The notes: generated by a model not told the origin, from the sequence alone. 64,000 nt of DNA from CAVWDU01 sp963753815 (GCA_963753815.1 CAVWDU010000007.1:1-64000); one strand, 5' to 3'. Positions 1-8,955 are shown, counted from the first letter of the stretch. Program-made: numbers and translations.

Positions 1-148
1 TGTTGACTGGACCTGCAGACCTGCCGAAGTTTCCATTTATTGACCCGAAAATCCTGTTCGCGGCGTTGGGGATGCCATTCCTATCCGGTCAATCCTGAAC
101 GAGCGCGCGCAGCCGCTCGTGCCATGCGGTTTCCCTGGCTTCCTTGCT

Positions 149-315
149 AGCCCGCTTCGCTCACCGATTGTCTGCTGCGGTCGTCCTGGCACTTGTCTGA
201 CAGTGCGTTCTCCCGTCAGACGTTTCGACGTAGTGTCAACTACCCTTCAACGTCCTCTGGTCCAGCACCCTGCCAGACAAGTGCAGACCACCTTCGCAAC
301 GACTATCGGTGAGCG
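149..315. repeat. Palindromic repeat element, copy 1 of 3
   Basis: The left arm (149-169, core CTTCGCTCACCGATT) and the right arm (304-315, ATCGGTGAGCGA) are inverted. The interior begins TGTCTGCTGCGGTCGTCCTGG. The same arms and the CTGCTGCGG-CG-CCTGG core recur at 31314-31391 (inverted core) and 53450-53527. This copy is longer than the others, with about 75 extra bases inside. It contains no plausible transposase, so it looks like a non-autonomous or REP/MITE-type repeat. Confidence 0.65.
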
Positions 316-374
316 AATGGCACTGGCGTGCTATTGGTCGGATCTTCCTAGCGCGCGCCCTGCCCAGCACAAGA

Positions 375-592
375 GAAGGTGGCTGCTCGGACTTGAACCC
401 GATCAGCAGCACTACCTGGGTAGTGGGCCACCTTGTCGTCGTCGATGTGGCCGCGAATCTCGGAGGTTTCGAACCACTCCATGTTCTTCACCGACTTGCC
501 GCACTCACTCAGTGCGTTCTGGATTGCGTCGTGATACCGGTAATCGACGAGCCGACGATTTCAATCTTCTTGTAGGTTTCATGTTCCGCCAT
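375..592 (-). pseudogene. Dodecin-like flavin-binding protein, two frameshifts
   Basis: Dodecins are about 70-residue proteins that form flavin-storing dodecamers. The ATG at 592 follows a GGAGG. Reading through two single-base shifts gives the family pattern: MAEHETYKKIEIVGSS-ITGI, then DAIQNALSECGKSVKNMEWF-ETSEIRGHIDDDKVAHYQVV-LLIGFKSEQ. The first lesion looks like a lost G before ACGACGCA near 536. The second is an extra C in TACCCAGG near 418. Each frame alone stops early, so no full product can be made. The length and order match intact dodecins. Confidence 0.75.
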
Positions 593-831
593 GGGGTACC
601 CCTCCTCCGATTCGTTACCTAAACCGCTGATCCTGCCGCTTACCTTTTCAGTCTAGCAGCTCACCGCGGCAACATCATCAGGCCGGCAGAGTGTTCAGAG
701 GCAGACGGTCGATCGGGCGCTTGTCACAAAAACGAGGCAGTGGCAGCGGGGCTCTCATATCACAGCGGTGGATGTCTCGGCCAGACACATCGGCGAGACT
801 GAAAACTGGCAGGCCCGCGGGAAATGTAGCT
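593..831. other. Intergenic, nothing recognised
   Basis: This is the upstream region of the dodecin remnant and the following short ORF. Open frames on both strands here overlap each other and show no family pattern. Confidence 0.4.
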
Positions 832-1074
832 ATGCAAGAAACGATCAAGACGCTGGCGAAGTTGATAGAAGAGAAAGTTGAAGCAGGCTTGTTTGCGTCT
901 GTCGAGGATGCCGTTGATGGCATCGGTGATTGGCTGGAGGAGCTTGAGCGAAACTATGTGGAGGCGCAAATGCGAATGAGGACGCTTAGGGCAGGGGTTT
1001 GCGCAGGCCAGGTTTTAACTGTAAGTTACGACGACGATGTCGCCCCGTTTGCAACCTGGCTAGCAGCCTGCTGA
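832..1074 (+). CDS. Short antitoxin-like remnant (uncertain)
   Basis: The ATG at 832 opens an 80-residue frame. Its first half (MQETIKTLAKLIEEKVEAG, then FASVEDAVDGIGDWLEELER) resembles the N-terminal part of ParD/CopG-type antitoxins, where an xSxxEAVxxALR-like helix precedes an LRAxIxAG segment (here LRAGVCAG). The C-terminus is atypical and Cys-rich. No toxin partner follows. It sits among frameshifted genes, so it may itself be decayed. No clear ribosome binding site was seen. It could also be a chance frame. Confidence 0.25.
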   Translation: MQETIKTLAKLIEEKVEAGLFASVEDAVDGIGDWLEELERNYVEAQMRMRTLRAGVCAGQVLTVSYDDDVAPFATWLAAC

Positions 1075-1201
1075 AAAAACCTAGGGCGAGTGCGGTGCAA
1101 GGCAAAACTTGGCAAAAAAACTGCTGTGTACTCGGCGGTAGTGAGGATTTAAAGCCGATTATTAACGCCACATCCTGCCGGCTAAGACTTCCGAGAGGCT
1201 G

Positions 1202-1630
1202 CTAGGCCAGAGTGTCGAGGCAGGCCCGGATTCCGCGCGGCATGATCCTGCAAAACCGCTGCGTCCTCTACCTCGCGCGCATGCAGTTTGAATTCCAGGC
1301 CCTCGAAGCGCGGCAGAATATGAAAGTGCAGGTGAAATACAGTCTGACCCGCCGCGGGCCCATTCAGTTGGGCGATCATGATGCCCGGCGCCTCAAATGC
1401 CCGTTTAACGGCGGCGGCCACGGTCTGAACGACCTGGATCGTGCTGCCGAGAATTACGGGTCGGCACCGTGCAGGTCCTCGGCGGGGTCCTTGGGGATGA
1501 CCAGGGTATGACCGGGAACCTGGGGCATGAGATCCATGAACGCCAGCGCCCGGCCGGTTTCATAGACCTCGTACGCGGGAGCCTCGCCCCGCAGTATTTT
1601 CGCAAAGATGTTGTCCTTCTGGTAAGTCAT
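1202..1630 (-). pseudogene. HIT-family nucleotide hydrolase, two frameshifts
   Basis: HIT proteins hydrolyse or transfer nucleotides through a histidine triad. The ATG at 1630 opens MTYQKDNIFAKILRGEAPAY and continues to KDPAEDLHGADP, where a one-base loss (near 1451-1462, GACCCGTAATTC) brings in a stop. The next frame resumes VILGSTIQVVQTVAAAVKRA and carries the catalytic triad HLHFHILP. A second shift (near 1225-1237) is needed to reach IRACLDTLA and a TAG at 1202. The restored length of about 140 residues is normal for the family. Two independent lesions argue against a single read error. Confidence 0.8.
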
Positions 1631-1639
1631 AGGCCCGCT

Positions 1640-2100
1640 TCCCTATCCACTGCGCTGTCGAACAGGCGCTGAATTCTGCGGGCTCTGGGCGGCTGCTTGG
1701 TCAAGGCAGGAGGAAGCGCTTGTCAGCCGTATCGCGACCCCTCCCCAGCGCCGAAGGAACTGGTGCTCGAGGCTGAATCCTCCAATACTTTGCCCCAAAG
1801 GTCTTTTGAATAATGCCCACGATGCTCTCGGATCCTCGATGGGGGCACCGTCACCTGCGATGAACATCGTGAATAAACTGCGAGGCATTCACCGCAGTCA
1901 TCCCCTGCCGACCTGCCTCGCGGTGTCGTGCGGCGAGTTGATTCGCGAATACCTGCGGTGGCGGGGAGCTCCAGGGTCGCGCTGAAAATGGTGTAGCGCC
2001 GGTTCGTTGCGACCAAAAATCAGCTGCCCGGCCAGGCCGCTCTCGAGGCGCATTGGGTATCGACGCACATGACATCTTGTGAATCAATGCGCCAATTTCT
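1640..2100 (-). pseudogene. Degenerate unidentified coding remnant
   Basis: Minus-strand frames here carry protein-like fragments (for example MRLESGLAGQLIFGRNEPAL and IEDPRASWALFKR) that change frame and stop repeatedly. The stretch around 1790-1850 resembles minus-strand sequence at about 4100-4180 (IEDQKASTILSTR) in both DNA and peptide, so the two may descend from one gene. I could not assign a family. A Rieske oxygenase C-terminus was considered, but the match is too weak. Confidence 0.3.
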
Positions 2101-2449
2101 TTTGGAACCTCAGTCTACCGGGTCTTCAACGGGGCGTCTGGGTCTTCATCACTGATAGCAGTTTGGTCGATGCTCTGCAGAGCTGTACATGAGCAGGTAG
2201 GGCGACCTGGATGTATCGCAAAACGCAACCCTTCGTCCATTTCGCAACCAAGCCGTTTTTGTGGGTCAGAAGTATGGGCTAAGTCCTTTTGGTATTTTGG
2301 CCCAGGACGTCTGTTTGAGGCCTTTGGTCGATCAGCCAGATCTGCGCGGGGCCATGCGCACCCATCTCGAGTATGTCGTCATCCACCACAACATGCCGAC
2401 CCAAACTCTGGAGCTGACCAGGGAACTACTGCTAAGCGTTGAAGATGCC
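2101..2449. other. Intergenic or decayed sequence, nothing recognised
   Basis: Overlapping open frames on both strands show no recognisable motif and no ribosome binding site. The region lies just beyond the C-terminus of the P450 remnant and may contain decayed downstream sequence. Confidence 0.3.
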
Positions 2450-3415
2450 ACCGTCGAGCTAGTCCCCACCCATAACTGTTGTGGACCGCGAAACTGCACC
2501 GACTCGAGCGGCTGCCGGCTCTGGTCGGGCGCTAGTCGCAAACCGGGCAGTCGCCTGGGTCAACTCTTCCAGGATCAGCACAAGTTCGAAACGCGCAAGC
2601 GGCGAACCCAGACTCACGTGGCGGCCATAGCCGAATGCCACGTGCTGGCGGGCATTACCTCGATGGATTTCAAAGTCTTCCCCCAGGTCGAAACGGACCC
2701 CGTCGCGATTGGCAGAAGGAAGAAAACACCAACACCCGCTCCCCGCCGGTATTTCTGGCCCTGGACTTCAACATCGTGCTTCACCAGACTACGCCAGGCC
2801 ACGACCGAGGATCGGTATCTCCAGGCACTCCTCCACCGTATTCGGAATCAACGCAGGGTCCGCCACGATCGCGTCCCAGCTCCCGGGGGTGCTGTAACAG
2901 GGTGAGTATTGCATTGGCAGACATATTGGTGGTGGTTTCGTGCCCGGCCAGTAGCAGACCAAACACTACATTGTTGATGTCCTCGATGCTGAGCAAAGTA
3001 TCGTCGTATTCACGCGTCGCCAGCATGTCGCTTCGGGCAGATCATCCGGGGGATTTCACGCGTTGTGCGACCAGACGGTAATTGCCGAGTCAGTGCCGCG
3101 AGATGCCCGGGCAGCGGTTAATTGATTTCCAGGCCCGGCTTTCCAAAGGACGGCAGAAGCCCTGTCCGCCCACATCTTTATCTTCTGGACATCCCCCTCG
3201 GGAATACCAAGCAGCTTAAATATAACCAGCGCGGGCAGCTCATACACCATCTGCTTTACGAGATCTGCTATTTGAAATACGGAAACGCCCTTCCAGGGGT
3301 GCCGGAGCGCAAGTCGCCGTAGACAAATAAATGCGCCCCCGTACTCGCCGAAAAAATCGGCCTGCACGGGGTAACCCACCGGGTCCCGGTCATTGTCATG
3401 CTCGATAACCGAGGG
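2450..3415 (-). pseudogene. Cytochrome P450, multiple frameshifts, heme Cys lost
   Basis: Class I bacterial P450s oxidise small hydrophobic substrates with electrons from a ferredoxin. In order on the minus strand: N-terminal segment QPSVIEHDNDRDPVGYPV (about 3415-3360), LLGIPEGD (about 3190), the I-helix LLLAGHETTTN (about 2955-2925), and the heme loop FGYGRHVSLGSPLAR (2635-2591). The C-terminal part is RLAPDQSRQPLESVQFRGP with QLWV (about 2540-2466). At least four frame changes link these pieces. The axial heme ligand, Cys in FGxGxHxC, is Ser (AGT at 2614-2612). The remnant spans about 320 codons against about 400 for the family, so internal or terminal deletions are likely. No ferredoxin gene follows. 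Confidence 0.88.
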
Positions 3416-3737
3416 CTGTCTGGTTGAGCAACCCGTCGAAATCAGACCCGCGTTGGCAGGTGCGCCATGTCGGTTCCCGTCATGCTGGCGGTTGAATCAG
3501 GGCCAGCCTTTTTCGGCAGGCCGCTGTGTCTGTAAACGATGCCATCCATTCTTGGCCGAATTTCCTGAAGTCTTGTGGATAACCAGGCTTTCCCGCCTTC
3601 CACCATCGGCGGCCTGCGTCGGTTTCAAAGATCGCGGCGAGGTCTGCACGAACGCCCAGGTAGTACTTTTCACGATTGAACCCACTCAACTGCTGAATAA
3701 ACCAGAGTCGCAGGGCCCCCTGTGCGTGCGCGGTCAT
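3407..3737 (-). repeat. Duplicated segment, copy A
   Basis: This 331-bp stretch, read on the minus strand, matches 7363-7696 on the plus strand. It covers the last 85 codons of the gene at 3480-3989 plus about 70 bp of downstream DNA, ending at GACAGCCCTCGG in both copies. Confidence 0.8.
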
Positions 3738-3989
3738 GACAGCATCAAATACAACCAATTCTTCCGGGCTCAGAGCCTGGTCTTGGCAGGCCTTGCTGAT
3801 AACACTTTCCGGGTTCTCGCCGGCTCTTGCGAGCGAGATCTGGATGGCCTGCGACAGATTTTCACTGGTTAGCTGGGCACGTGTCAGCTGTCGAGTCTGC
3901 CGAAGTTCATAGCCAACAAGAACAAGCCCGAGAATTATTCCCAGTGTCGCAAAAATTTGTGTCCAGATAACTGCCTTCGATTCAAGCAT
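3480..3989 (-). CDS. Small membrane-anchored protein of unknown function
   Basis: The protein is 169 residues. An N-terminal membrane helix (about residues 8-28, IFATLGIILGLVLVGYELRQ) is followed by a soluble helical domain ending in FETDAGRRWWKAGKPGYPQDF. The layout resembles short DUF6082-like or DUF4760-like membrane proteins, but I make no firm family call. I chose the ATG at 3989 because a GGGGGAG lies upstream and the membrane helix follows at once. The open frame extends to 4313, but that part looks like degenerate noncoding sequence. A C-terminal fragment is duplicated at 7363-7623. Confidence 0.6.
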   Translation of the reverse strand: MLESKAVIWTQIFATLGIILGLVLVGYELRQTRQLTRAQLTSENLSQAIQISLARAGENPESVISKACQDQALSPEELVVFDAVMTAHAQGALRLWFIQQLSGFNREKYYLGVRADLAAIFETDAGRRWWKAGKPGYPQDFRKFGQEWMASFTDTAACRKRLALIQPPA

Positions 3990-4026
3990 GTACGCACCGA
4001 ATGCTCCCCCGTAGGTAAAGTGTCGT

Positions 4027-4340
4027 TTATAACACGTCATGCCTGCATGTATCGCCTTCCATATCAAAGGCAGCAGTCCGGTATTCGAGGCCAAGATCCT
4101 CGAATACTTTCCCCCGGGTTCTGGTCGATAATATCGTCGATGCTTTCTGGTCCTCGATAGCAAGCCGGCAGCCGCGCCAACTACCGGCCCAAACCCGGTG
4201 AGGCGTTTGAACGAGAAGACCCGCCACATTCCAGTCAGGCATAAATCCCAGTCCCCTGTCAGTAAAACGCGCCCGCAACTGGTATTTAGAGACCACCGCT
4301 GCGAAAATATCATTCCGCCCTGGCAGCAATTTCCGGCGTA
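4027..4340 (-). pseudogene. Degenerate remnant resembling the 1640-2100 region
   Basis: The minus-strand frame contains MPDWNVAGLLVQTPHRVWAG and IEDQKASTILSTR, the latter similar to the remnant at 1790-1850. No start with a ribosome binding site, no complete domain and no assignable family. It lies between two divergently transcribed genes and could also be ordinary intergenic DNA. Confidence 0.25.
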
Positions 4341-4348
4341 TACCGACT

Positions 4349-5671
4349 TTGAACCAGCCCATCACCCCTGCCGAACTCTACCGTGGCAGCTGGCGCCAAT
4401 GCCTGCGGCTCTGCATTGTCTCCAGCATTCTTCTTTCCGCGGCGGGCCTGGTACTGCTGCCGCTGCGGGATGAGATTCTGGACAAGCTGCTGGGGTTGTT
4501 CCTGCCCGCGGATTGGCTCGCTTCATTTCGCCTCGCCAACCAGACCCTGTTCCATCAGGTCGGCGGCGTTATGCTGTTTCAGACGGTCGCTATCATCTGC
4601 TTCTCCGCCGTCTCGCTGTTGTTCTTCCCGTTCCGCGACCGGATATCGCTGCACTGCGAGCAGCAGATGATCGGCCAGTGTGAGCGGGGGCCGGGGCTGC
4701 ACCGGGAACTGTGGTACGAAGCCGGGCTTGTGCTGATCGCCTTCAATGTCTACAGCGCGGTGTACCTGCTGGCCTATTTTGTCGGCCGGCCCCTGTTCAC
4801 CTATATCGATCTGCTGGCGTTCGCACTGTTGGCGCTGTTTTTCGTGCTGGACCTGCTCTCGCCGCCGCATTTTCGCCGCAGCCTTAACAGCGTACACGTG
4901 TTCAAGGCCTTTGTGCGGATGCCGCTGCAGCTGTGCCTGTTCGGCCTGCTGTTCTGTACGCCCATTTATGCACTGGAATTGTTGCTCGGCGACCTCGTCC
5001 ACCAGCAGCAGGACGACGTGATACTGGGGGTGGCGCTGGTGGTGATCATCGTCGTCAACTGTATTGTGTGTACCTTCGCCCTGCCGCTGGGCACCTGGCT
5101 GGCCCTATCATCGATGGCGCAGGCCCCCGCCCGTAGCGGCAGCCCGGCCAGGCACCGGGTCTTTTATGTTTCGCAGGTGATGATCGCCGGCCTGCTGCTG
5201 TTCTTCTACGCCTCGGTGGTGCTGGTTTTGCTCAACAAGGTGCCGCTCAAGTCGGCCTCTTACGATATACAGTGGCTGAGCCTGGATTACGTGTCGGGTA
5301 GCGAGGGCGAGCCGCCGCGGCTGCGCTTTGATGTGCGCGTAGTCAATCACCACCCTACCCTGGGACTCGAGGTGAACGATGCCGACCTGTTGCTCAACCT
5401 GGACGGTCGCTACCTCGGCGAGGCAGGGCTGACCATTCCCTACGTGGCCCCACAATCCGCCGCCCTGGTGCCGGTGGACCTGAAGTTGCGGGTGGACCTG
5501 TCGGAGTTCGCCGGTATCGCCTGGGAGGAGTTGGTGGGGTATTTTGGCGGGGAACCGTCAACCTGGCGCGACCAGCTGCAAGTTCGGCTGGATGTGAGCC
5601 TGCCCCTGGGCTTGAAGTTGCCCGTGTATATTACGCAGGGCTATCGGCATAAGTTCGAGGACCGGCGATGA
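4349..5671 (+). CDS. Polytopic membrane protein with C-terminal LEA14-like domain
   Basis: The protein is 440 residues. The N-terminal 290 residues hold six or seven hydrophobic helices (clear ones near 20-45, 75-95, 125-150, 155-170, 190-215, 225-255 and 275-300). The C-terminal about 140 residues (LRFDVRVVNHHPTLGLEVND onward) look like an LEA14/WHy beta-sandwich, which usually lies outside the membrane. The start is a TTG at 4349. There is no ATG before codon 74, so TTG is needed to keep the first helix. It is probably expressed with the hydrolase that begins 104 bp downstream. Function unknown; an envelope role is an inference. Confidence 0.7.
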   Translation: MNQPITPAELYRGSWRQCLRLCIVSSILLSAAGLVLLPLRDEILDKLLGLFLPADWLASFRLANQTLFHQVGGVMLFQTVAIICFSAVSLLFFPFRDRISLHCEQQMIGQCERGPGLHRELWYEAGLVLIAFNVYSAVYLLAYFVGRPLFTYIDLLAFALLALFFVLDLLSPPHFRRSLNSVHVFKAFVRMPLQLCLFGLLFCTPIYALELLLGDLVHQQQDDVILGVALVVIIVVNCIVCTFALPLGTWLALSSMAQAPARSGSPARHRVFYVSQVMIAGLLLFFYASVVLVLLNKVPLKSASYDIQWLSLDYVSGSEGEPPRLRFDVRVVNHHPTLGLEVNDADLLLNLDGRYLGEAGLTIPYVAPQSAALVPVDLKLRVDLSEFAGIAWEELVGYFGGEPSTWRDQLQVRLDVSLPLGLKLPVYITQGYRHKFEDRR

Positions 5672-5774
5672 TGAAGGGAGAAGATCAGCCTGAGTCCGAC
5701 AGACTGCTGGCACTGTCAATTCAGGCCGGTCATTGAAGACCGGCTGCATTCGATAATAGTTCAGGAGAAACAAC

Positions 5775-7229
5775 ATGCTTTCGGTCCGTCCGTTGCTCAA
5801 GCACCTGGTCAATACCGTCATCTACGGCACGGTGGGCGTATTGATCACGCTGCTTGTTGTTTTCGTCACTTACCTGAACGGAAGGCCCGAGCTGGAGGTA
5901 TGGCACACGGCCGAACTGACCGAGGAATTCACCGCAGGCTCGCCGGTATCCAGCTTCCGGGAATATCTTGCCCTGGAAGTGCGACTCTTCGATCAACTGG
6001 ACGAACTCGTCTATGCGAAAACCGCAGCCAGCGAAAGCACACAGATAAATCGTTATCAACGCGGTGCACTGGCAGACCCCAGGCGCTGGCCGCAAAACTG
6101 GAACCGCAGTTTTCTGATGGAGTCAGATAAGCCCGGCCCCAACGTGCTTATGCTGCATGGACTCTCCGACGCGCCGTACAGCCTGAGAAACATGGCACAG
6201 CGATTTCATCGCGCCGGGGCTACCGTCCTGGGGTTGCGGGTACCCGGGCACGGTACGGCGCCATCGGGATTGGTCCACGTAAGCTGGCAGGACATGGCGG
6301 CAGCCGTTCGCATCGCGGTGATGCATCTCGCCGGCTCGGGTCAGGGGCGCCCGCTCTACATCATAGGGTATTCCAACGGCGCGGCCCTGGCGGTGCACCA
6401 CGTGCTCACCCACCTCGATGACCCGGAAGCGCCGCGCATTGCCGGGCTGGTTCTGCTGTCCCCGGAAATAGGAGTGACCCCGGCTGCAGCGCTGGCTGTC
6501 TGGCAGGCCCGCCTCGGGCACCTGCTGGGCATGGAGAAACTGGCATGGAACGACATCCTGCCTGAATATGAACCGTTCAAATACGGCTCCTTCGCCATCA
6601 ACGCCGGGGACGTGTCGTACCGCATCACGACAGAAATACAGCGGCAGATCTCCGAACTCGACGATCGGGGAGCGTTGAGCGATATGCCCCCGATTCTCGC
6701 CTTTTCGTCTGTGATCGACGCGACCGTCGAGGCGCCCGCTCTGGTCAACAACCTGTTCAATCGCCTGCAATCCACCGGGCACGAGCTGGTGCTGTTCGAC
6801 ATCAACCGACAGAGTGACGTCGAGGAACTTCTGCGCTGGCGACCTGACACCATGATCAACGCGTTGGGCCAGTCGCAGCGTGATCTGTTCACACTCAGCC
6901 TGGTGACCAACGAGGACAGGCACAGCGCTGAGGTCATCGAACAGCGCTGGGAGATCGGGCAGCCGGAGGTGGCGAGACGCCCCCTGGGACTGTCCTGGCC
7001 AAAGGACATCCACTCGCTCTCACACGTGGCACTGCCCTTCCCGCCGGACGATCCGCTGTACGGCGGCCGTCCCGTCGAGCCCAGCCCGGGAATCCATCTC
7101 GGCGACATCGCTGTGCGTGGCGAACGCGGCGCATTGGCGATCAGCGAATCAGCCCTGGTACGGCTGCGCTGGAATCCGTTCTATGCCTATCTCGAGGAAA
7201 GAGCGCTGGCATTCGTCGGGCTGCGGTGA
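5775..7229 (+). CDS. Membrane-anchored alpha/beta hydrolase
   Basis: The protein is 484 residues. An N-terminal signal anchor (about residues 10-35) precedes an alpha/beta-hydrolase fold. The oxyanion-hole stretch is VLMLHGLSDAPYS, the nucleophile elbow is IIGYSNGAA (Ser), the acid is probably the Asp in SSVIDATVEAP, and the His is in SLSHVALPF. It is therefore likely an esterase or lipase acting at the periplasmic face. The start is supported by AGGAGA nine bases upstream. It sits downstream of the LEA14-like membrane protein on the same strand. Substrate unknown. Confidence 0.8.
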   Translation: MLSVRPLLKHLVNTVIYGTVGVLITLLVVFVTYLNGRPELEVWHTAELTEEFTAGSPVSSFREYLALEVRLFDQLDELVYAKTAASESTQINRYQRGALADPRRWPQNWNRSFLMESDKPGPNVLMLHGLSDAPYSLRNMAQRFHRAGATVLGLRVPGHGTAPSGLVHVSWQDMAAAVRIAVMHLAGSGQGRPLYIIGYSNGAALAVHHVLTHLDDPEAPRIAGLVLLSPEIGVTPAAALAVWQARLGHLLGMEKLAWNDILPEYEPFKYGSFAINAGDVSYRITTEIQRQISELDDRGALSDMPPILAFSSVIDATVEAPALVNNLFNRLQSTGHELVLFDINRQSDVEELLRWRPDTMINALGQSQRDLFTLSLVTNEDRHSAEVIEQRWEIGQPEVARRPLGLSWPKDIHSLSHVALPFPPDDPLYGGRPVEPSPGIHLGDIAVRGERGALAISESALVRLRWNPFYAYLEERALAFVGLR

Positions 7230-7362
7230 CGCTGATCTTCTGCTGCATGCCTTCACGGCCCACTGTCAGCTCACAACCACTCGCAGGCATTGTTCCTATA
7301 AAATTTGCCTGGCCAAAAAATGACAGTAGGGAAACGCCAGCTGACTGGCGCCAAACTCACCA

Positions 7363-7623
7363 GTGATGACCGCGCACTCGCAGGGGGCCCCACGCCTATG
7401 GTTTACCCAGCAAATCAGTCGGTTCAATCGCGAGACGCACCACCGGGGCGTTCGTGCAGACCTTGCCGCCATTCTTGAGACCGACGCAGGCCGCCGGTGG
7501 TGGAGGGTGGAAAAGCCCGGTTTTCCACAGGACCTCAGGAAATTCGGCCGCGCGTGGATGACGTCGTTTCCAGAGAAAGCGGCCTGCGGAAAAAGGCTGG
7601 CCATGATTCAACCAGCGGCATGA
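7363..7623 (+). pseudogene. Duplicated C-terminal fragment of the gene at 3480-3989
   Basis: The 86-residue frame (RGVRADLAAILETDAGRRWW and on to the end) is closely similar to residues 85-169 of the protein at 3480-3989 but lacks its membrane anchor. It begins exactly where the DNA similarity begins. There is no credible ribosome binding site. It is best read as a dead fragment carried by an inverted segmental duplication. Confidence 0.75.
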
Positions 7624-7696
7624 CAGGTCTCGAGACGGCGCGGCAGCCAACGCAGGCCTGAGTTCGACGGATTGCTCAACTGGACAGCCCTCGGTT
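7363..7696 (+). repeat. Duplicated segment, copy B
   Basis: This 334-bp segment matches 3407-3737 in inverted orientation, including about 70 bp past the stop codon (CAACGCAGGCCTGAGTTCGA and GACAGCCCTCGG). The remaining sequence between 7230 and 7752 shows no other gene. Confidence 0.8.
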
Positions 7697-7752
7697 CGTC
7701 GGCCGGTGCTATAATTCCCGGTCTTTAACATCCAACGGCAGGCAGGATAGGA

Positions 7753-8955
7753 ATGAAACTGCTTTACTACAAGTTTATGGCCTTCGTGGTGACCTGGCTG
7801 CTGCGCCTGCTGCCACGCGACGCTCCGGTCGTCTACAAGGGTCCCGGTTCCGCCCTGCGACTGGCGGAACAGGTCTCCATCCTGGGCTTCGATAAAGTGC
7901 TGATCGTTACCGACGAATTTCTGGGTGGCTCTGGCATCCTCGACGGCATAAAAAAAGTCCTTGGCGAAACCGGGGTCGAGTACGTTGTGTTCGACGGCGT
8001 GCTGCCGGACCCGGCGTTTGACCAGGTCCAGGCGGGTGAGGCCGTGCTGCGTACCGAGAGTTGCCAGGCGGTCATCGCCGTGGGCGGCGGTTCGGTACTG
8101 GATGCGGGCAAGATGATAGCCATGCTGCACACCAATCCGGGCGATCTCGACTCTTTCGACGGCATCCAGAAGGCCAAACATCCGGGTCTACCCCTTTTCG
8201 CCATCCCGACGACCGCAGGCACCGGGTCTGAGATCACCTTAGCAGCGGTGATCACCGACCCGGTCGCCCACCGCAAGGTACCGGTGGTCGACAGCAAGAT
8301 GATCCCAGGCTACGTCGCCCTGGACGCAGACATTATGAAAGGCATGCCACCCGGCATTACCGCCGCCACCGGCATGGATGCCCTCACCCACGCGGTGGAG
8401 TCTTACCTGTCGAAAGCCTCTACCGATGCCACCGAGCTGCAGGCCCGGGCCGCCGTGCGCCTGATTTTCAGATACCTCACCCGGGCCTGGCATAATGGCG
8501 ACGATATGGAGGCACGCGACGGTATGGCGGTGGCCTCGTTCTACGCCGGCGCCGCCTTCGGCAGGACCTCGGTGGGCTACGTTCACGGTATCGCGCACCA
8601 GCTGGGGCGGGTGTGCGGCACGCCTCACGGCAACGCCAACGCGATGGTACTGCCGGAAGTGCTCAAAGCCTACGGTGACTGCGTGCACGAACGACTGGCA
8701 GAACTGGCGACCCACGTGGGCCTGGGACAGTCCGGCGAAGCCGCCGCAGCCCTGGCCGAGCGCTTCATCAACGCCATTGCAGACATGCGCAAGGAAATGG
8801 AATTACCACTGCAGCCACGCGGCCTCAAGAGCGAGGACGTGAACGGCATTGTGGAGGAAGCCATAGCCGAGGCCGGCGGGCTCTACCCGGTACCGCGCTA
8901 CATGTCGGAAGCGGAAATCAGCGGGATCGTGAGAGGACTGGTGGAGGCGGCGTAA
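7753..8955 (+). CDS. Iron-containing alcohol dehydrogenase
   Basis: The protein is 400 residues, the usual size for type III metal-dependent alcohol dehydrogenases, which interconvert alcohols and aldehydes or ketones with NAD(P). The nucleotide-binding GGGSVLDAGK motif lies near residues 115-125. The iron-binding region has DALTHAVESY, and the His-rich VGYVHGIAHQLGR carries metal ligands. AGGATAGGA precedes the ATG. The short hydrophobic N-terminal helix (FMAFVVTWLLRLLP) is unusual for this soluble family. The 3' end overlaps the convergent dioxygenase gene by 38 bp. Confidence 0.9.
   Translation: MKLLYYKFMAFVVTWLLRLLPRDAPVVYKGPGSALRLAEQVSILGFDKVLIVTDEFLGGSGILDGIKKVLGETGVEYVVFDGVLPDPAFDQVQAGEAVLRTESCQAVIAVGGGSVLDAGKMIAMLHTNPGDLDSFDGIQKAKHPGLPLFAIPTTAGTGSEITLAAVITDPVAHRKVPVVDSKMIPGYVALDADIMKGMPPGITAATGMDALTHAVESYLSKASTDATELQARAAVRLIFRYLTRAWHNGDDMEARDGMAVASFYAGAAFGRTSVGYVHGIAHQLGRVCGTPHGNANAMVLPEVLKAYGDCVHERLAELATHVGLGQSGEAAAALAERFINAIADMRKEMELPLQPRGLKSEDVNGIVEEAIAEAGGLYPVPRYMSEAEISGIVRGLVEAA

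Noticed and set aside
119..622. 167-residue plus-strand frame
   Set aside because: It covers the palindromic repeat and the antisense of the dodecin remnant. Arg/Cys-rich composition and no domain.
2261..2905. 214-residue plus-strand frame
   Set aside because: Mostly the antisense of the P450 remnant. No ribosome binding site or family pattern.
6123..7013. 296-residue minus-strand frame
   Set aside because: Antisense of the alpha/beta hydrolase, which has a ribosome binding site and catalytic triad.
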